A stretch of DNA of 37,334 bases from NCBI GenBank assembly GCA_027485995.1, contig JAIXPW010000149.1:1-37334 (forward strand), written 5' to 3'. Numbering within the stretch: position 1 is the first letter of the stretch; every line of letters begins with the position of its first letter. This DNA comes from Verrucomicrobiaceae bacterium (GTDB lineage Bacteria; Verrucomicrobiota; Verrucomicrobiia; Verrucomicrobiales; Akkermansiaceae). Positions 27,448 through 37,334 of this stretch are shown in pieces. Under the pieces are notes generated by a model, which did not search any database, was not told the DNA's origin, and saw only the letters and a list, made by a program, of their open reading frames with translations. The position numbers and the translations under genes are program-made.

Positions 27448-27454
27448 TTCGGCT

Positions 27455-29176
27455 GTGCAAAAACTCGCCTTTTCCGTCGCCAGCGGTCTGTCCTTCTTTG
27501 CAGCCTCGGCCGCCCATGCCGACCTGTACATGCAGTTCAGCGCCAACAAGACCTGCCTCCAGACCGCTCCGTTCGAGCAGACCTTCACCGGTGGTTCGTT
27601 CGAGGTCCAGTTGCGCGACGGATTGATCGTCATCGATACCTCTTGCGTGACCCAACCGCAGCTGGTCCGCTTCGGTGTTTCCGCCCTTCCTCCGTGCCCA
27701 CTTGGAGCTACCGCTTTCATCGCGACCGGGGATGTCGACCGTGACGGAGTTCGTGACGATCTCCAATACTGGTCGATTCTCACCGACATCCCGGCATATT
27801 ATGTCGAGCCCTATCGTCCGGAACTGGTCCTCCTCTCGGCCGCACCGGCGTCCACTTTGCCTAGGCCGCTTGGTTTGTTCCGTGATGACGGCGTGACCAG
27901 CTTTTACGACATCCGTAGCACGACGCTCCAGTATGACCAATCGCGGTACGAGCTGGTGAGGTCCTACGACGCAGGGAATGGAGAGCTTGCCAGAATGAAC
28001 CGTGATCTGCCGTTCGGCCAGTATCAGTACACCTATCCCAGCCTCGGTCGTCCTGAAAAGCCACTGGCCATTCCAGTGACCCTGACCCCCTTGGTTGACC
28101 CCTTCCAGCCCACCACCAAAGAACGAGCAGGATTCCGTGTCACCAGTGGATTCTGGACCGGCGGCGCGATGGAACTGGATCCCCGCATCATCAACAAGAT
28201 TTCCTGGCAGGGCAACACCCGCACGAGCGTGACTCCGGGCGTGGATCGCCTCCTTTTCGGGATCTACAATGCCACCGACACGGCCATCACCTTTCCTCCC
28301 AGTGGAAACCTGACGATCCCCAATCCATTGTCGACCTACTACAACGTTCCGCCGTTCTTCTATAACGTCGGCGATACCGGGATCGGGCGTTTCACTTTTG
28401 CCAGAAACAGGGCACTGAACTCGATTTCGTATGATGTTTCCCAGCGCCAATATAAGTTCGGGATTCGTTTCATCGACACCTACGCTGGCTTCACTGCGAT
28501 CACCTACCCGCTCGGCACGTCCGCCCTCAGGACCGCGACCGCCAGCGACTATGATTCTGACGGCAACACCAATCTGGTGGAGTATGCCTACGGGAGTGAC
28601 GTGCTTGGCCGCTCGTTCGTTCTGCCGAGCACGACGGCTGCCCCGACCGCCTTCACGGTGACCAATCAGGTCGGCAACTTCAAGCAGTTGAGGTTCCCGA
28701 CCAACTCCACCGCTTTCCCAGCACTTCCGAACATTGTTCAGCGGAGCAACGACGGCGGAACCACTTGGGTCAACGAAGTGTTTCCAGGACCGAATTGGGT
28801 GGTCAATCCATCTGCCGTCGGCACCACCCAGATCACCAGCACGGCCGCGATCACCTCCACGCTCGTCAAGTTCCGCCTCACCACGACGGCCAATTCTCCA
28901 CTTACGGCAGGAAACTTTACTGTGGCCAATATCGGTGGGGACATTCAGCGGGTGACGATCACCAAGCGGGCCAATGTTGGGGCTTCACTCACCTATGGCT
29001 TCGAAAGGAAGAACGGCATCCTGTGGCAGGCTGAAGTCCTCCCAACCGTCGTAGGGACCAGCAACGCCCGTTGGACCTTGGTGACGAATGATGCGACCCA
29101 GTTGGTGGCGGAGAGCGTCGTCGCGATCCCGACGCCGCCGAACGTGTTCCGACCTGCAGTGAAGCAGAATTATTGA
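27455..29176 (+). CDS. Secreted protein of unknown function with Asp-rich loop motifs
   Basis: From the GTG at 27455 the product has 573 residues. It opens with a clear signal peptide (VQKLAFSVASGLSFFAASAA, cleavage after Ala22 in AHA-D). The mature protein is rich in Thr, Asn, Pro and aromatic residues and looks beta-rich. Two Asp-rich loops resemble calcium-binding turns: DVDRDGVRDDLQYW near residue 90 and DYDSDGNTNLVEYAYG near residue 365. The second is the type of motif often found in verrucomicrobial and planctomycetal extracellular proteins. There is no C-terminal anchor or PEP-CTERM tail. I cannot name a family. It stands alone between rho and rnd and has its own terminator, so it is probably a single-gene unit. 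Confidence 0.85.
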   Translation: MQKLAFSVASGLSFFAASAAHADLYMQFSANKTCLQTAPFEQTFTGGSFEVQLRDGLIVIDTSCVTQPQLVRFGVSALPPCPLGATAFIATGDVDRDGVRDDLQYWSILTDIPAYYVEPYRPELVLLSAAPASTLPRPLGLFRDDGVTSFYDIRSTTLQYDQSRYELVRSYDAGNGELARMNRDLPFGQYQYTYPSLGRPEKPLAIPVTLTPLVDPFQPTTKERAGFRVTSGFWTGGAMELDPRIINKISWQGNTRTSVTPGVDRLLFGIYNATDTAITFPPSGNLTIPNPLSTYYNVPPFFYNVGDTGIGRFTFARNRALNSISYDVSQRQYKFGIRFIDTYAGFTAITYPLGTSALRTATASDYDSDGNTNLVEYAYGSDVLGRSFVLPSTTAAPTAFTVTNQVGNFKQLRFPTNSTAFPALPNIVQRSNDGGTTWVNEVFPGPNWVVNPSAVGTTQITSTAAITSTLVKFRLTTTANSPLTAGNFTVANIGGDIQRVTITKRANVGASLTYGFERKNGILWQAEVLPTVVGTSNARWTLVTNDATQLVAESVVAIPTPPNVFRPAVKQNY

Positions 29177-29190
29177 TTTGTCTGATCAAG

Positions 29191-29222
29191 GGCGGCAGGG
29201 GACCTTCTCTGCCGCCTTTTTT
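29191..29222 (+). terminator. Rho-independent terminator after the secreted-protein gene
   Basis: An 8-bp GC-rich stem (GGCGGCAG at 29191-29198, CTGCCGCC at 29209-29216) is followed by six T (29217-29222). It lies 14 bp after the stop at 29176. Confidence 0.92.
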
Positions 29223-29256
29223 CGCGAAATGCCCTCTCAATCGGTTGGATCTTCGG

Positions 29257-30333
29257 ATGACTGGAAACGGATCGATGCTTCAGACGCCTGGTGAACTGGA
29301 GACGTTCATCCGTTCAATCAACCAGAATGAGCGAGCCGTGTGCGCGGTGGACACAGAAGCGGACAGCCTTCATCGCTATCGCGAGTCGCTTTGCCTCATC
29401 CAATTCGCCGTTGACGAACGCTGTGTGCTGATCGACCCGCTGGCGATCTCGGACCTTTCCTCTCTTGCGTCCTTTCTGGACCAATCCGTGGTCTGGATGC
29501 ATGGTGCCGATTATGACATGACGATGCTGAAACGCCAGTTTGGGTCGATTCCGGCAACGGTCTATGACACCCAGATTGGGGCGCGGTTGCTGGGTGCCAG
29601 GCGTTTTGGACTCGCGGATCTGGTGAGCCACTATTTCGGCATCGAACTCTCGAAGTCCTCCCAAAAGGCGGATTGGGGCAAGCGACCCTTGTCTGAAAAG
29701 ATGATCGAATATGCGCTCAATGACGTGCGGTACCTGATGCCGATGGGTGACATGATCGTGTCCGACCTTAAGGCCCGCAACCGGTTCGAATGGTTTGACG
29801 AAAGCTGCGTGGCCGCCCGCCGGAAAGTGCTTGAGCGGGATGACTCCAGGGATGAGGCGTGGAGAATCCAGGGTTCGGGGCGTCTTGACCGCAAGGGACT
29901 GGCCTTGCTGCGCGCAGTCTGGCAGTGGCGCGATGGAGAGGCGGAGGCCTGGGACCGTCCATCGTTCATGGTCGCCACCAACCGGCAGTTGATGGAGTGG
30001 GTCATGACGCTGTCAGATGGCGGCCAACTCAGCCTTCCTTCGTATTTCCGGCCCGACCGCGTGCGCAGGCTTCGTGAGGCGCTTGCAGGGGTCGAAGCGA
30101 TGCCGGAGTCGGATTATCCCGAGAGGCCGAAAGGCATCCGTCGGCGGCGGGACAGCGGGTTCGATCGCAGGCTCGATGCCTTGATCAAAATCCGGGACGA
30201 GATTTCCCAGAGCTTGGATATTGAAGGTTCATTGATCGCTCCCCGGGCAGCGCTTGAAAGCATTGCTGCTGAGGAGGCCACCCCAGAAGAGCTTTTGCTC
30301 GCCTGGCAGCGCGGATGCCTTGGGCTCTCCTGA
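29257..30333 (+). CDS. rnd: Ribonuclease D (DEDDy 3'-5' exoribonuclease with HRDC domain)
   Basis: From the ATG at 29257 the enzyme has 358 residues. The DEDDy active site is complete: Asp32 and Glu34 in AVDTEADSL, an Asp in HGADYDMTML (85 or 87), and Tyr152 plus Asp156 in EYALNDVRYL. The HRDC domain covers about residues 205-290 (RPSFMVATNRQLMEWVMTL). RNase D trims the 3' ends of tRNA precursors and other small RNAs. The frame is open back to 29173, but that would run through the terminator of the previous gene, so a later start is more likely; ATG 29275 is also possible. Confidence 0.92.
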   Translation: MTGNGSMLQTPGELETFIRSINQNERAVCAVDTEADSLHRYRESLCLIQFAVDERCVLIDPLAISDLSSLASFLDQSVVWMHGADYDMTMLKRQFGSIPATVYDTQIGARLLGARRFGLADLVSHYFGIELSKSSQKADWGKRPLSEKMIEYALNDVRYLMPMGDMIVSDLKARNRFEWFDESCVAARRKVLERDDSRDEAWRIQGSGRLDRKGLALLRAVWQWRDGEAEAWDRPSFMVATNRQLMEWVMTLSDGGQLSLPSYFRPDRVRRLREALAGVEAMPESDYPERPKGIRRRRDSGFDRRLDALIKIRDEISQSLDIEGSLIAPRAALESIAAEEATPEELLLAWQRGCLGLS

Positions 30334-33116
<2,783 letters not shown>

Positions 33117-33117
<1 letters not shown>

Positions 33118-33140
33118 AAAAACGCCGGCTTTAGCTGGCG
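33117..33140 (-). terminator. Hairpin after gyrB with a T-run on the minus strand only
   Basis: A 7-bp stem with one G-T pair (CGCCGGC at 33123-33129, GCTGGCG at 33134-33140, loop TTTA) follows the gyrB stop directly. Six A precede it on the plus strand, so it reads as stem plus TTTTTT only on the minus strand. In the plus direction it has no T-run, so it could be an attenuating or RNA-stability hairpin between gyrB and the next gene rather than a terminator. Confidence 0.45.
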
Positions 33141-33154
33141 GGATAAAACCAATC

Positions 33155-33718
33155 ATGACACCCTCCAACAAACTCTCAAAAGAGCAGATTCTAGCAGCCC
33201 TTGGGCGCTTGAATGAGCTTCTTCATGGGAGAGGTGTCATGGGCGAGATCTGCATGTTCGGCGGGGCCGCCATGGTGCTGGCATTTGATGCGAGGGAATC
33301 GACCCGGGACGTGGATGGCATATTCGTTCCGAAAGAAGATGTGATCAATTCAGCAAGGCAAGTCGCGGAAGAGTTTGGTTTCGAGCCGGACTGGTTGAAC
33401 GATGGTGTGAAAGGTTTTGTTTCGGACGAGGCGGAGTTCACTGCGGATGGAATGCCGGTGTTCAGTAATCTGCGCATCATGCGTCCGACGACTGAATACC
33501 TGCTGGCAATGAAGTGTCTTGCCAGCCGTGCAGCAGATGCTTCAACGGACGGAGACAGGGCAGATATACTGACACTTCTGAAACTTACAGGTATCAAGGA
33601 TGCGGCGGAAGCGTGCGAGCTTGTGGTCCGATACTATAAGGAAAGCGTTCTGCCAGCGAGAGTGCGCTTTTACATTGAGGAACTCGTTGGTGAACTCGAT
33701 CTCCAGAACCCAGAATGA
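33155..33718 (+). CDS. DUF6036/AbiEii-like nucleotidyltransferase-fold protein
   Basis: From the ATG at 33155 the protein has 187 residues. The segment EICMFGGAAMVLAFDARES followed by TRDVDGIF is the GG...R-x-T-x-D-x-D pattern of minimal nucleotidyltransferases of the AbiEii/DUF6036 type. The later TTEYLLAMKCLASR, then DGDRADILTLL, is the helical segment these proteins share. Several members act as toxins that add nucleotides to tRNA or other targets; that is known for relatives, not shown here. The frame is open into the end of gyrB (ATG 33110 or 33095), but the chosen start clears the hairpin. Its base composition looks clearly more AT-rich than gyrB and gyrA. It overlaps the next gene by 4 bp (ATGA), so the two are coupled. 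Confidence 0.72.
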   Translation: MTPSNKLSKEQILAALGRLNELLHGRGVMGEICMFGGAAMVLAFDARESTRDVDGIFVPKEDVINSARQVAEEFGFEPDWLNDGVKGFVSDEAEFTADGMPVFSNLRIMRPTTEYLLAMKCLASRAADASTDGDRADILTLLKLTGIKDAAEACELVVRYYKESVLPARVRFYIEELVGELDLQNPE

Positions 33719-34098
33719 CCCGGAAAAACGAACCACTCCGCGAGAGCCTTTCCCACGTGGAGACCTCATTGGATTTCAGCTATGCGGTCAGGAATTTTCT
33801 GGACCGGTTTAAGGCGAATCCTGATCCGGAACTCCTCATGGATGAGCCCGCACTTCTGGCTCCCATTCTCGATGACCGTGGTTATGCAGATGCCTTCGCC
33901 GCTTCAACAGTTTCTTATCTTTGCCAAGTCCACGAATTCAAAGCTCCTTCGTGGGTCAATGCCAAATGCCGCATGATGCAGGTGCCTCATTTCGCCGCTA
34001 AATCCCCAGCCATGAAGGCGATCCTCCTCCAGGAAAGCCCCGCAGCCTTCCGCGTCCGCAATCTTTTCGTCTCAGCCAATGTGCTCTCACGAGCCTGA
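33715..34098 (+). CDS. Small partner protein of the nucleotidyltransferase, unknown function
   Basis: The 127-residue protein has no signal or membrane helix. It is mainly helical and ends PAAFRVRNLFVSANVLSRA. This ending, with an earlier SWVNAKCRM segment, matches a family of small hypothetical proteins I recall next to DUF6036-type nucleotidyltransferase genes; the memory is not firm. The 4-bp overlap with the upstream gene suggests that the two products work together, the larger as effector and the smaller as control or antitoxin partner, or the reverse. It ends 12 bp before gyrA. Confidence 0.65.
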   Translation: MTRKNEPLRESLSHVETSLDFSYAVRNFLDRFKANPDPELLMDEPALLAPILDDRGYADAFAASTVSYLCQVHEFKAPSWVNAKCRMMQVPHFAAKSPAMKAILLQESPAAFRVRNLFVSANVLSRA

Positions 34099-34110
34099 TT
34101 TCCTTTACCC

Positions 34111-36831
34111 ATGTCCAACGACTCCATCAAACCGATCAATGTCGCCGAGGAACTCTCCCAATCGTTCCTGGAATACTCGATGTCGGTCATCATCTCCCGT
34201 GCGCTTCCCGATGTTCGCGACGGATTGAAACCCTCCCAACGCCGCGTGCTCTATGCGATGCGGCAACTCGGCGTCACACCCGGCAAGGCCCATGTGAAAT
34301 GTGCCAAGATTGTCGGTGAGACGATGGGTAACTTCCACCCGCACGGCGACCAGTCGATCTACTCGACCCTCGTCAACATGGGCCAGCCCTGGTCGATGCG
34401 CGAGATGCTTGTGGACGGACAGGGAAACTTCGGCTCGGTGGAAGGAGATGCTGCGGCGTCCATGCGTTACACCGAGGCCCGCCTGCATCCGCTGGGCATG
34501 GCTATGATGGAGGACCTGGAAAAGGCCACTGTTGATTTCCAACCGAACTACGACGGCTCACAGGAGGAGCCGACCGTCCTTCCCTCCGCATTCCCGAACT
34601 TCCTCGTCAACGGCGGCACCGGCATCGCGGTCGGCATGGCGACAAACCTCGCCCCGCACAATCTCGGCGAGGTCATCGACGGCATCTGCGCGCAGATCGA
34701 CAAGCCGGACATCACGCTTCCCGAGCTGATGCAGTTCATCAAGGGACCGGATTTCCCGGTGTCCTGTGAAATCCGCGGCATTCGTGGCATTGAGGAATAC
34801 TTCCGCACCGGTCGCGGTTCGATGCGCCTCCGCGGCAAGGTCGAGATCGAGGAGAATGAAGGCGGGAAATCGCTCATCGTCATCCGCGAGGTCCCGTATG
34901 GCGTGAACCGCGCCGTGCTTCAGGAACGCATCGCCGAGCTGGTCAATGAGAAGACCCTCACCGGCATCTCCGGCATGCGCGACCTTTCCGATGAGGAGAC
35001 CCGCATCGAGATCGAACTCAAGCGCGACGCCCGCCCGCAGGTGGTGGTCAACCAGCTCTTCAAGCTCACCGCACTGGAGACCTCGTTCAGCGTGAACATG
35101 CTGGCGATCCATCAGAACCGTCCGAAGCAGCTTTCGCTCAAGGAGGCCATCGACGCCTACATTGAGCACCGTCGCGATGTGATCATCCGGCGCACGCGCT
35201 ATCTGTTGGGAAAAGCCGAGGAGCGCGCCGAGCTTCTTGAAGCCTTCCTGCTGGCACTGGGTCACCTCGATGACTTCATCAAGATCATCCGCGAATCCAG
35301 GAACCGCGACGAGGCCCGCGAGCGACTTGCGGCTTACCAGTTCTCAACCGCCACGGCTGAGAAACTGGGCATCCTGATCCGTTCGCAAGCGGCGGTGCAG
35401 GGCGACCGCTACGTTTTCAGCGAGCGCCAGGTCAACGCCATCCTCGAACTCCGTCTCTATCAGCTCACCGGCATGGAGCAGGACAAGGTGAAGGGCGAAT
35501 ACGACGGCATCCTGATCGACATCAAGGACCTGCTCGACATTCTGGCCCGCGAGGTCCGCGTGCTCACCATCATCAAGGACGAGCTGCGCGTGATTCGTGA
35601 CAAGTATGCCACTCCACGCAAGTGCCCGATCCTGGCCGAAGCCGGAGAAATCGCGATGGAGGAACTGATCGCCAACGACGCGATGATCGTCACCCTTTCG
35701 CACCGCGGCTATATCAAGCGCACTCCTGCCAGCGAGTACCGCCTGCAAGGACGCGGCGGCAAGGGACTCAAGGGCATGGAAACCCGGGCGACCGGCAAGG
35801 ACGAGCCGGATGATTTCATCGAGCACCTGTTCTCGGTGCAGGCCCATGACTACCTTCTGTTCTTCACCAACACCGGCCGCGTTTATGTCGAGCGGGTGTA
35901 TGAACTTCCCGAAGGCTCGCGCACGGCGATGGGTCGCAGCATCAAGAACGTGCTCGACCTCAAGCCCGAGGAGAAGATCGCGGCCCTGCTGCGTCTCGAG
36001 CGCAGCACGGATGAGAACGGCAATGACAATACCTTCCGCGAAGGCGCGGGCTACGTGTTCTTCGCGACCCGCAATGGCAAGGTGAAGAAGACCTCGCTCC
36101 ATGACTTCCGCAATTACCGCAAGGCTGGTCTGACGGCGATCAACCTGGAGGATGGCAATGACCTGATTGGCGTCAACCTGACCAGTGGTGAGGACGAGAT
36201 CGTCCTGGTCACCCGCGATGGCATGAGCATCAAGTTCACGGAAGGGGTTTATAAGAAGCCTCAGGGCGAGCCGGTCGAAGGGGAGGAACCCGTTGAGGAG
36301 GAGTCCGGCGAGGAAGATGCCGCCGAGGAGGAAGGCAAGCCTCAGATCCGCCCGCAAGGACGTGCGACGGCCGGTGTCACGGGCATCCGCCTGCGCAAGG
36401 ACGACTACGTGGTCGGCATGGCGATCGCCTCGGAGGACACGATGTTGCTCGTTGCCTCGGAGAACGGTCTCGGCAAGCGCACGGCCTTCTCCAGCTATCG
36501 GGCCCTCCGTCGTGGCGGCCTGGGCGTCAAGACACTCAACGTCACCGACAAGACAGGAAAGGTCGTCAACGCCGTGTCCGTGACCGAGCAGGATGAGTTG
36601 ATGCTCATGACCTCGACCGGGCAGAGCATCCGCATCCGCGTCAGCGAGATCCGTGAGACCGGTCGTGTGGCACAAGGCGTGAAGCTTCTAACCTTGAAGG
36701 AGGGTGAGAAGCTGCAGGACATCTCGCTGGTGATTCCGGATGGGGAGGATTCCGCTTCATTGACAGACGACGGAGATGGATCAACGGAGCAGGGCATCGA
36801 TTCCAATCCGGGTCAGCCTGCCGAGGATTGA
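34111..36831 (+). CDS. gyrA: DNA gyrase subunit A
   Basis: The 906-residue subunit has the catalytic Tyr120 in ASMRYTEARL and the GyrA-box QGRGGKG (546-552), which marks gyrase rather than topoisomerase IV. In the quinolone-determining region, NFHPHGDQSIYSTLV, the positions equal to E. coli Ser83 and Asp87 are Gln81 and Ser85. The C-terminal beta-pinwheel (about 530-860) is interrupted by an acidic stretch (about 717-742, GEEPVEEESGEEDAAEEEG), and the protein ends in a further acidic tail. With GyrB it forms the enzyme that introduces negative supercoils. The gene is 12 bp after the small partner gene and probably shares its transcript. The leader CTGATTTCCTTTACCC has no Shine-Dalgarno. Confidence 0.96.
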   Translation: MSNDSIKPINVAEELSQSFLEYSMSVIISRALPDVRDGLKPSQRRVLYAMRQLGVTPGKAHVKCAKIVGETMGNFHPHGDQSIYSTLVNMGQPWSMREMLVDGQGNFGSVEGDAAASMRYTEARLHPLGMAMMEDLEKATVDFQPNYDGSQEEPTVLPSAFPNFLVNGGTGIAVGMATNLAPHNLGEVIDGICAQIDKPDITLPELMQFIKGPDFPVSCEIRGIRGIEEYFRTGRGSMRLRGKVEIEENEGGKSLIVIREVPYGVNRAVLQERIAELVNEKTLTGISGMRDLSDEETRIEIELKRDARPQVVVNQLFKLTALETSFSVNMLAIHQNRPKQLSLKEAIDAYIEHRRDVIIRRTRYLLGKAEERAELLEAFLLALGHLDDFIKIIRESRNRDEARERLAAYQFSTATAEKLGILIRSQAAVQGDRYVFSERQVNAILELRLYQLTGMEQDKVKGEYDGILIDIKDLLDILAREVRVLTIIKDELRVIRDKYATPRKCPILAEAGEIAMEELIANDAMIVTLSHRGYIKRTPASEYRLQGRGGKGLKGMETRATGKDEPDDFIEHLFSVQAHDYLLFFTNTGRVYVERVYELPEGSRTAMGRSIKNVLDLKPEEKIAALLRLERSTDENGNDNTFREGAGYVFFATRNGKVKKTSLHDFRNYRKAGLTAINLEDGNDLIGVNLTSGEDEIVLVTRDGMSIKFTEGVYKKPQGEPVEGEEPVEEESGEEDAAEEEGKPQIRPQGRATAGVTGIRLRKDDYVVGMAIASEDTMLLVASENGLGKRTAFSSYRALRRGGLGVKTLNVTDKTGKVVNAVSVTEQDELMLMTSTGQSIRIRVSEIRETGRVAQGVKLLTLKEGEKLQDISLVIPDGEDSASLTDDGDGSTEQGIDSNPGQPAED

Positions 36832-36858
36832 TCCTCCCTGAAAGCTCCGCCGAATTCA

Positions 36859-36892
36859 CAAGGCGCCCTGCTGAGTCGGGGCGCCTTGTTTT
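36859..36892 (+). terminator. Rho-independent terminator after gyrA
   Basis: A 10-bp stem (CAAGGCGCCC at 36859-36868, GGGCGCCTTG at 36879-36888) is followed by TTTT. It is 27 bp after the gyrA stop. The sequence from 36893 to 37041 holds no gene I can support. Confidence 0.9.
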
Positions 36893-37041
36893 GCGATCGC
36901 ACACGAGTCGAAGGTGATCTTGGACTTTGTTTTGTCCTTTCCCATGGATTCTCCGCCATAGCCGAGCGAGAGGAAGCGGGCGAGCATGAAGGCGGCTTCC
37001 TTCCTTTTTTGAGCGCTTGCTAGCGGCCCTTGGCCTTCCGC

Positions 37042-37217
37042 TCAGCGGCGGCGACGGATCAGCAGGGCGGTCACTGCGAATCCAGCCAGCAAAGATGCGG
37101 AAGGTTCCGGAACGGCCATGATGCGATGTCGTTGCCGCCCGTGAAGGTGTTGCCGGTGCTGTCCGCGAAATAGCTGATTCTGAAATCCTGACCTGAGACA
37201 GTGAAGATCGATTCGTT
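37042..37217 (-). pseudogene. 3' remnant of a PEP-CTERM protein gene, cut off by an insertion and frameshifted
   Basis: Read leftward from 37217, the frame gives NESIFTVSGQDFRISYFADS and continues TGNTFTGGNDIA, the kind of ending seen just before a PEP-CTERM tail in verrucomicrobial autotransporter-like proteins. The tail itself, AVPEPSASLLAGFAVTALLI with RRRR at the end (stop at 37042-37044), is in the next frame. The switch lies near 37119-37123, where one base seems missing (GCATCATG, where GCA-NTC-ATG would keep the frame). PEP-CTERM tails direct export and processing by exosortase. The upstream part of the gene is missing because an IS66-type end begins at 37218. A sequencing error could explain the frameshift but not the truncation. 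Confidence 0.65.
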
Positions 37218-37334
37218 GTAAGCGCTCCACGGAGCACCCGGTGCCGGGCTTTGCTTGTTGATCAGGCTTCACGAGGCCGCGAGTTTCTGGGCTCGGGCTG
37301 TGGTGTCGGGACGCCAGTTGGCGGGCAGCAGGGC
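37218..37334. mobile_element. End of a probable IS66-family insertion element, continuing beyond the window
   Basis: From 37218 rightward the sequence starts GTAAGCGCTCCACGGAGC. GTAAGCG is the well-known terminal sequence of IS66-family elements. A minus-strand coding end stops 51 bp inside it, as the transposase gene does in this family. The PEP-CTERM reading frame on the other side stops making sense exactly at this point. The 8-bp target duplication cannot be checked because the other end is outside the window. Confidence 0.55.
37269..37334 (-). CDS. C-terminal end of a probable IS66 transposase (TnpC), partial
   Basis: Only the last 21 residues are visible: ALLPANWRPDTTARAQKLAA and a final Ser, with the stop at 37269-37271. 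IS66 transposases end with a small domain containing an 'IDELLPWNW'-like motif; LLPANW here resembles it. The call depends mostly on the GTAAGCG terminus nearby, because 21 residues are too few to decide alone. Confidence 0.42.
   Translation of the reverse strand, partial: ALLPANWRPDTTARAQKLAAS

Noticed and set aside
35344..36675. A 443-residue minus-strand frame opposite gyrA
   Set aside because: It mirrors the GyrA C-terminal half and has no own motif.
34111..36831. Topoisomerase IV subunit A (parC) in place of gyrA
   Set aside because: The GyrA-box QGRGGKG is present and the gene is in a cluster with a full gyrB, so gyrase is the better call.
36856..36987. A 43-residue minus-strand frame between gyrA and the PEP-CTERM remnant (MLARFLSLGYGG...)
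   Set aside because: It overlaps the gyrA terminator, has no clear ribosome site and no recognised motif. It could be a decayed fragment, but the sequence does not support a gene.

Overview
This window looks like a chromosomal segment of a Verrucomicrobiota bacterium, probably from the Verrucomicrobiales (the Akkermansia/Luteolibacter/Prosthecobacter neighbourhood). The reasons are: a five-gene block that matches in order and in recognisable sequence the Amuc_1102 to Amuc_1098 pilus-like cluster of Akkermansia muciniphila; a PEP-CTERM tail at the right edge; GC-rich coding DNA; and many genes whose leaders lack a Shine-Dalgarno motif. The assignment rests on remembered family features, not on a search.

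Layout. 1-4040: a DinG-type Fe-S helicase (minus strand, running off the left edge), diverging from an LptF/LptG-type permease with an unusual N-terminal extension and a gene of unknown function. 4050-7486: a minus-strand phoH / small membrane protein / pgpH-like / ybeY cluster, resembling the phoH-yqfF-ybeY order of Firmicutes. 7628-12471: a Gld-like ABC system (ATPase, ABC-2 permease, GldG-like protein, DUF4340 protein), with a curious pair of opposed heptamer arrays inside the operon and a terminator at its end. 12683-17062: a 1459-residue secreted Kelch-type protein with 21 blades (14 + 7), converging on and overlapping aroD (17038-17787).

17931-25279 is the most interesting part. It holds homologues of Amuc_1102, Amuc_1101 (a PilM-PilN fusion), Amuc_1100, Amuc_1099 and Amuc_1098 (a TPR-secretin), closed by a terminator. 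The order fits the classical pilM-N-O-P-Q alignment operon of type IV pili, with M and N fused and divergent proteins at the O and P positions. No pilin, motor ATPase or PilC is present in the window.

25381-27314: coaE and rho, overlapping by 4 bp. 27455-29176: a secreted protein of unknown function with a rare perfect Shine-Dalgarno, then a terminator. 29257-30333: RNase D. 30571-36831: gyrB and gyrA, separated by a two-gene module (a DUF6036/AbiEii-like nucleotidyltransferase and a small partner) that looks like a toxin-antitoxin-type cassette. GyrA carries Gln and Ser at the two main quinolone-determining positions. After the gyrA terminator the window ends with the 3' remnant of a PEP-CTERM gene that appears to be cut by one end of an IS66-family element (GTAAGCG terminus) leaving the window to the right.

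No tRNA, rRNA or CRISPR array was seen. No gene-free stretch exceeds about 240 bases.
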